This document shows positions 62,440-64,000 of a stretch of DNA of 64,000 nt, one piece after another. The translations under genes and the position numbers were made by a program. The DNA lies in the NCBI RefSeq assembly GCF_022012305.1, contig NZ_JAKLTM010000004.1:558001-622000 (forward strand), in the 5' to 3' direction. The notes under the pieces were generated by a model. The model was not told where the DNA came from, did no database searches, and saw only the letters and a program-made list of their open reading frames with translations. Origin of the DNA: Ramlibacter paludis (GTDB taxonomy: Bacteria > Pseudomonadota > Gammaproteobacteria > Burkholderiales > Burkholderiaceae_C). The stretch's first letter is position 1, and each line of letters starts with the position of its first letter.

Positions 62440-63552
62440 CTAGGCGGCCGTGTGCCGCGGCAGCACCAGCCGGAAGATGGTGGCGCCCTGCGCGGAGTCC
62501 ACCTCGAGGTCGCCGCCGTGCGCCTGCGCGATGGCCTTGGCGATGAAGAGCCCCAGGCCCAGTCCCTGGCCGCGGCCGCCGTGGTGGCGGCCCGAACGGA
62601 ACGGCTCGAAGAGCTGCGGCAGCACCTCGAGCGCAATGGCGCCTTCGTTGCGCACCTCCACGGACACGCGCTCGGCGTCGCCGGTCAGGCGCAGGTTCAC
62701 CGGCGAGCCGGGCGTGCCGTGCTGCACGGCATTGGAGGCGAGGTTGGAAATCGCCTGCAGGATGCGCTGCTCGTCCCACGCACCCTCGCCGTCGACCTGG
62801 CATTCGAACGTGACCAGGCGGTCGGTCGCGATGCCCCGCACCTCCTCGATGATGTGCTGGCAGACCTTGCGCATGTCGGTGGGGGCGGGGTGGACGGAGA
62901 TGCCTTGCCCTTCGCGCTCGCGCGACAGGTCCAGCAGGTCGCCGACGATGTGGCGGATGCGGCTCACGGCCCGCGTGACGTTCTCCGCCTGCTTCCTCAC
63001 GGCCGGCGTCGCATCCGGCACGCGGCCCAGCATGTGCGCGGCCAGCTGGATGGTGTTGAGCGGGTCGCGGATGTCGTGGCCGACGATGGCGAGGATCCAC
63101 TTCTCGAAATCGCGCGCCAGCTCCAGCTGCTCGCGGTCGTGCTGCTGCTGCGCGTCCTGCGCCTTGCGGCGCTGGTCCACGTCGACGCAGCTGCCGATGA
63201 AGCCCGCGAACGCACCGCTGTCGTCGGTGTAGGGCACGCCGCGGTCGAGGATCCAGCGGTGGCTGCCGTCCCGGCAGCGCAGGCGGTACTCCATCTCGAA
63301 GGCCTGGCGCCGCTCGAAGTGGTCCAGGTAGAGGGCCAGGCAGCGCTGGAAGTCCTCGGGATGCACGCCCTCGGCCCAGCCGTCACCCAGCTCCTGCGCC
63401 ATGGTGCGGCCGGTGTAATCGAGCCAGGTCTGGTTGAAGTAGTCGCACTTGGCGTCCAGCCCCGCGCGCCAGACCATCACCGGCGCATGCTCGACGAGCA
63501 GGCGGTATTCGGTGGCGCCGAGTGCGCGGTCCATCGGACGACTATGCGCCAT
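62440..63552 (-). CDS. PAS-domain sensor histidine kinase
   Basis: This 370-residue soluble kinase has a PAS domain (about 10-125; WRAGLDAKCDYFNQTWLDYTG, ending in a PAC motif), then HisKA with His in AIVGHDIRDPLNTI and HATPase_c with ISNLASNAVQHG and GLGLGLFIAKAI. There is no membrane segment and no receiver. The first ATG (63552) is used; an alternative lies at 63534. The partner regulator is not adjacent. Confidence 0.9.
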   Translation of the reverse strand: MAHSRPMDRALGATEYRLLVEHAPVMVWRAGLDAKCDYFNQTWLDYTGRTMAQELGDGWAEGVHPEDFQRCLALYLDHFERRQAFEMEYRLRCRDGSHRWILDRGVPYTDDSGAFAGFIGSCVDVDQRRKAQDAQQQHDREQLELARDFEKWILAIVGHDIRDPLNTIQLAAHMLGRVPDATPAVRKQAENVTRAVSRIRHIVGDLLDLSREREGQGISVHPAPTDMRKVCQHIIEEVRGIATDRLVTFECQVDGEGAWDEQRILQAISNLASNAVQHGTPGSPVNLRLTGDAERVSVEVRNEGAIALEVLPQLFEPFRSGRHHGGRGQGLGLGLFIAKAIAQAHGGDLEVDSAQGATIFRLVLPRHTAA

Positions 63553-63744
63553 CGTGCTCGTCTTTGGCAAGCCGTTATGCAGCCGCAGCCGGCCGAGCGC
63601 TCCGCGCCCAGCGCCGCGCGAACCGCGCCGCCGGGCCGGGCGGGCGCAACGCATTCGTCACCGGTCCGCAGGTGGTCGACCGCTCGTTCCAGGTCATGGG
63701 CGAATGCGCCCGCGCGCAGTGGGACCGCTTCCGGCTGTGATCCG
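63553..63744. other. Intergenic gap without a supported gene
   Basis: This 190-bp stretch separates the PAS kinase from the threonine-dehydratase gene. A 72-residue plus-strand frame (63522-63740) lies over it but has no ribosome site and overlaps the kinase start, so I do not call it. It must hold the kinase promoter. Confidence 0.6.
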
Positions 63745-64000
63745 CTAGCCGGCCGCGGCCAGCAGGCTCGCGAAGCGGGCCATGTCGACGTTGCCGCCAC
63801 TGAGCAGCACGCCGACCTTCCTGCCCTTCAGCTCGCCCTTCATGCGGCGCGCCGCGGCGAAGCCGAGGCAGCCCGTGGGCTCCACCACCAGCTTCATGCG
63901 CGAAGCCAGGAAGCCCATGCAGTCCACCAGCTCCGCGTCGCTGGCGGTGAGGATGTCCGTCACGTCGCGCTGGATGAGGGGAAAGGTGATCGCGCCCAGG
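63745..64000 (-). CDS. Threonine/serine dehydratase (C-terminal part)
   Basis: The gene is cut by the right edge. About 84 C-terminal residues remain: FPLIQRDVTDILTASDAELVDCMGFLASRMKLVVEPTGC (cited in part) and LLSGGNVD near the end, the C-terminal sequence of the PLP-dependent catabolic threonine/serine dehydratase. The PLP lysine lies outside the window. The downstream gap and PAS kinase show no shared pathway. Confidence 0.85.
   Translation of the reverse strand, partial: LGAITFPLIQRDVTDILTASDAELVDCMGFLASRMKLVVEPTGCLGFAAARRMKGELKGRKVGVLLSGGNVDMARFASLLAAAG

Noticed and set aside
63522-63740. A 72-residue plus-strand frame in the gap before the threonine dehydratase
   Set aside because: It overlaps the kinase start, lacks a ribosome site and shows no recognisable family.

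Overview
This GC-rich window comes from a chromosome of a betaproteobacterium, most likely a Comamonadaceae member (Ramlibacter/Variovorax-like). That placement is an inference from the very high third-position GC, a Bug-type tripartite-tricarboxylate binding protein, LigAB-type dioxygenase, phasin, DUF4148 and a dense two-component repertoire. No rRNA, tRNA, CRISPR array, prophage or insertion sequence was recognised. Genes are tightly packed, and many neighbours overlap by ATGA or GTGA.

Layout. 1-2638: branched-chain 2-oxoacid dehydrogenase operon (bkdA1-bkdA2-bkdB, E2 cut by the window edge). 2818-9589: aldo/keto reductase, then a signalling block with three histidine kinases, one of which carries an RsbW-like ATPase domain in front of its kinase core. 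9655-22673: EEP phosphatase, epimerase, lone receiver, TauE exporter, an OmpA/ice-binding-like surface pair, bactofilin, phospholipase D-type lipoprotein, a Crp/Fnr regulator with a non-standard start, a class A beta-lactamase and several small envelope or unknown genes. 22784-25494: a TPR protein with a PRMT7-like methyltransferase domain, coupled to an M20 amidohydrolase.

28200-37100 is the most coherent region. A PatZ-like acyl-CoA ligase/acetyltransferase, phasin, LigAB dioxygenase, P-type ATPase/DUF2892/cytochrome c operon, AMP-phosphorylase-like enzyme plus PRPP-synthase paralogue, and flavodoxin/universal stress protein are each preceded by an FNR/Anr-like box. Each box sits about 41 bp from a plausible start site. 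I read this as an oxygen-limitation regulon of energy, nucleotide and storage functions.

37110-49271: L,D-transpeptidase, small unknowns, two serine hydrolases, luciferase-like oxidoreductase, an SPFH/ribbon-helix-helix operon with a palindromic operator, and a KdpDE-type system next to the potassium importer Kup. 49282-55258: an AcnA-type aconitase and a PrpF-family isomerase, divergent from a GntR regulator with two winged helices and followed by a Bug binding protein. This looks like a tricarboxylate (possibly trans-aconitate) uptake and use locus. 55268-64000: a LytTR two-component system, hemerythrin, a three-gene candidate toxin/immunity cassette, VanX-like dipeptidase, VWA membrane protein, the DNA-crosslink protein YedK/HMCES, a YgjP-type metallopeptidase, another PAS kinase and the end of a threonine dehydratase.

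Two copies of a long REP-like double inverted repeat (21750-21837, 46785-46868) and a half copy (40531-40544) mark intergenic space. The best leads for new biology are the FNR-box regulon, the nucleotidyltransferase-like toxin cassette, the PRMT7-like fusion and the aconitate locus.
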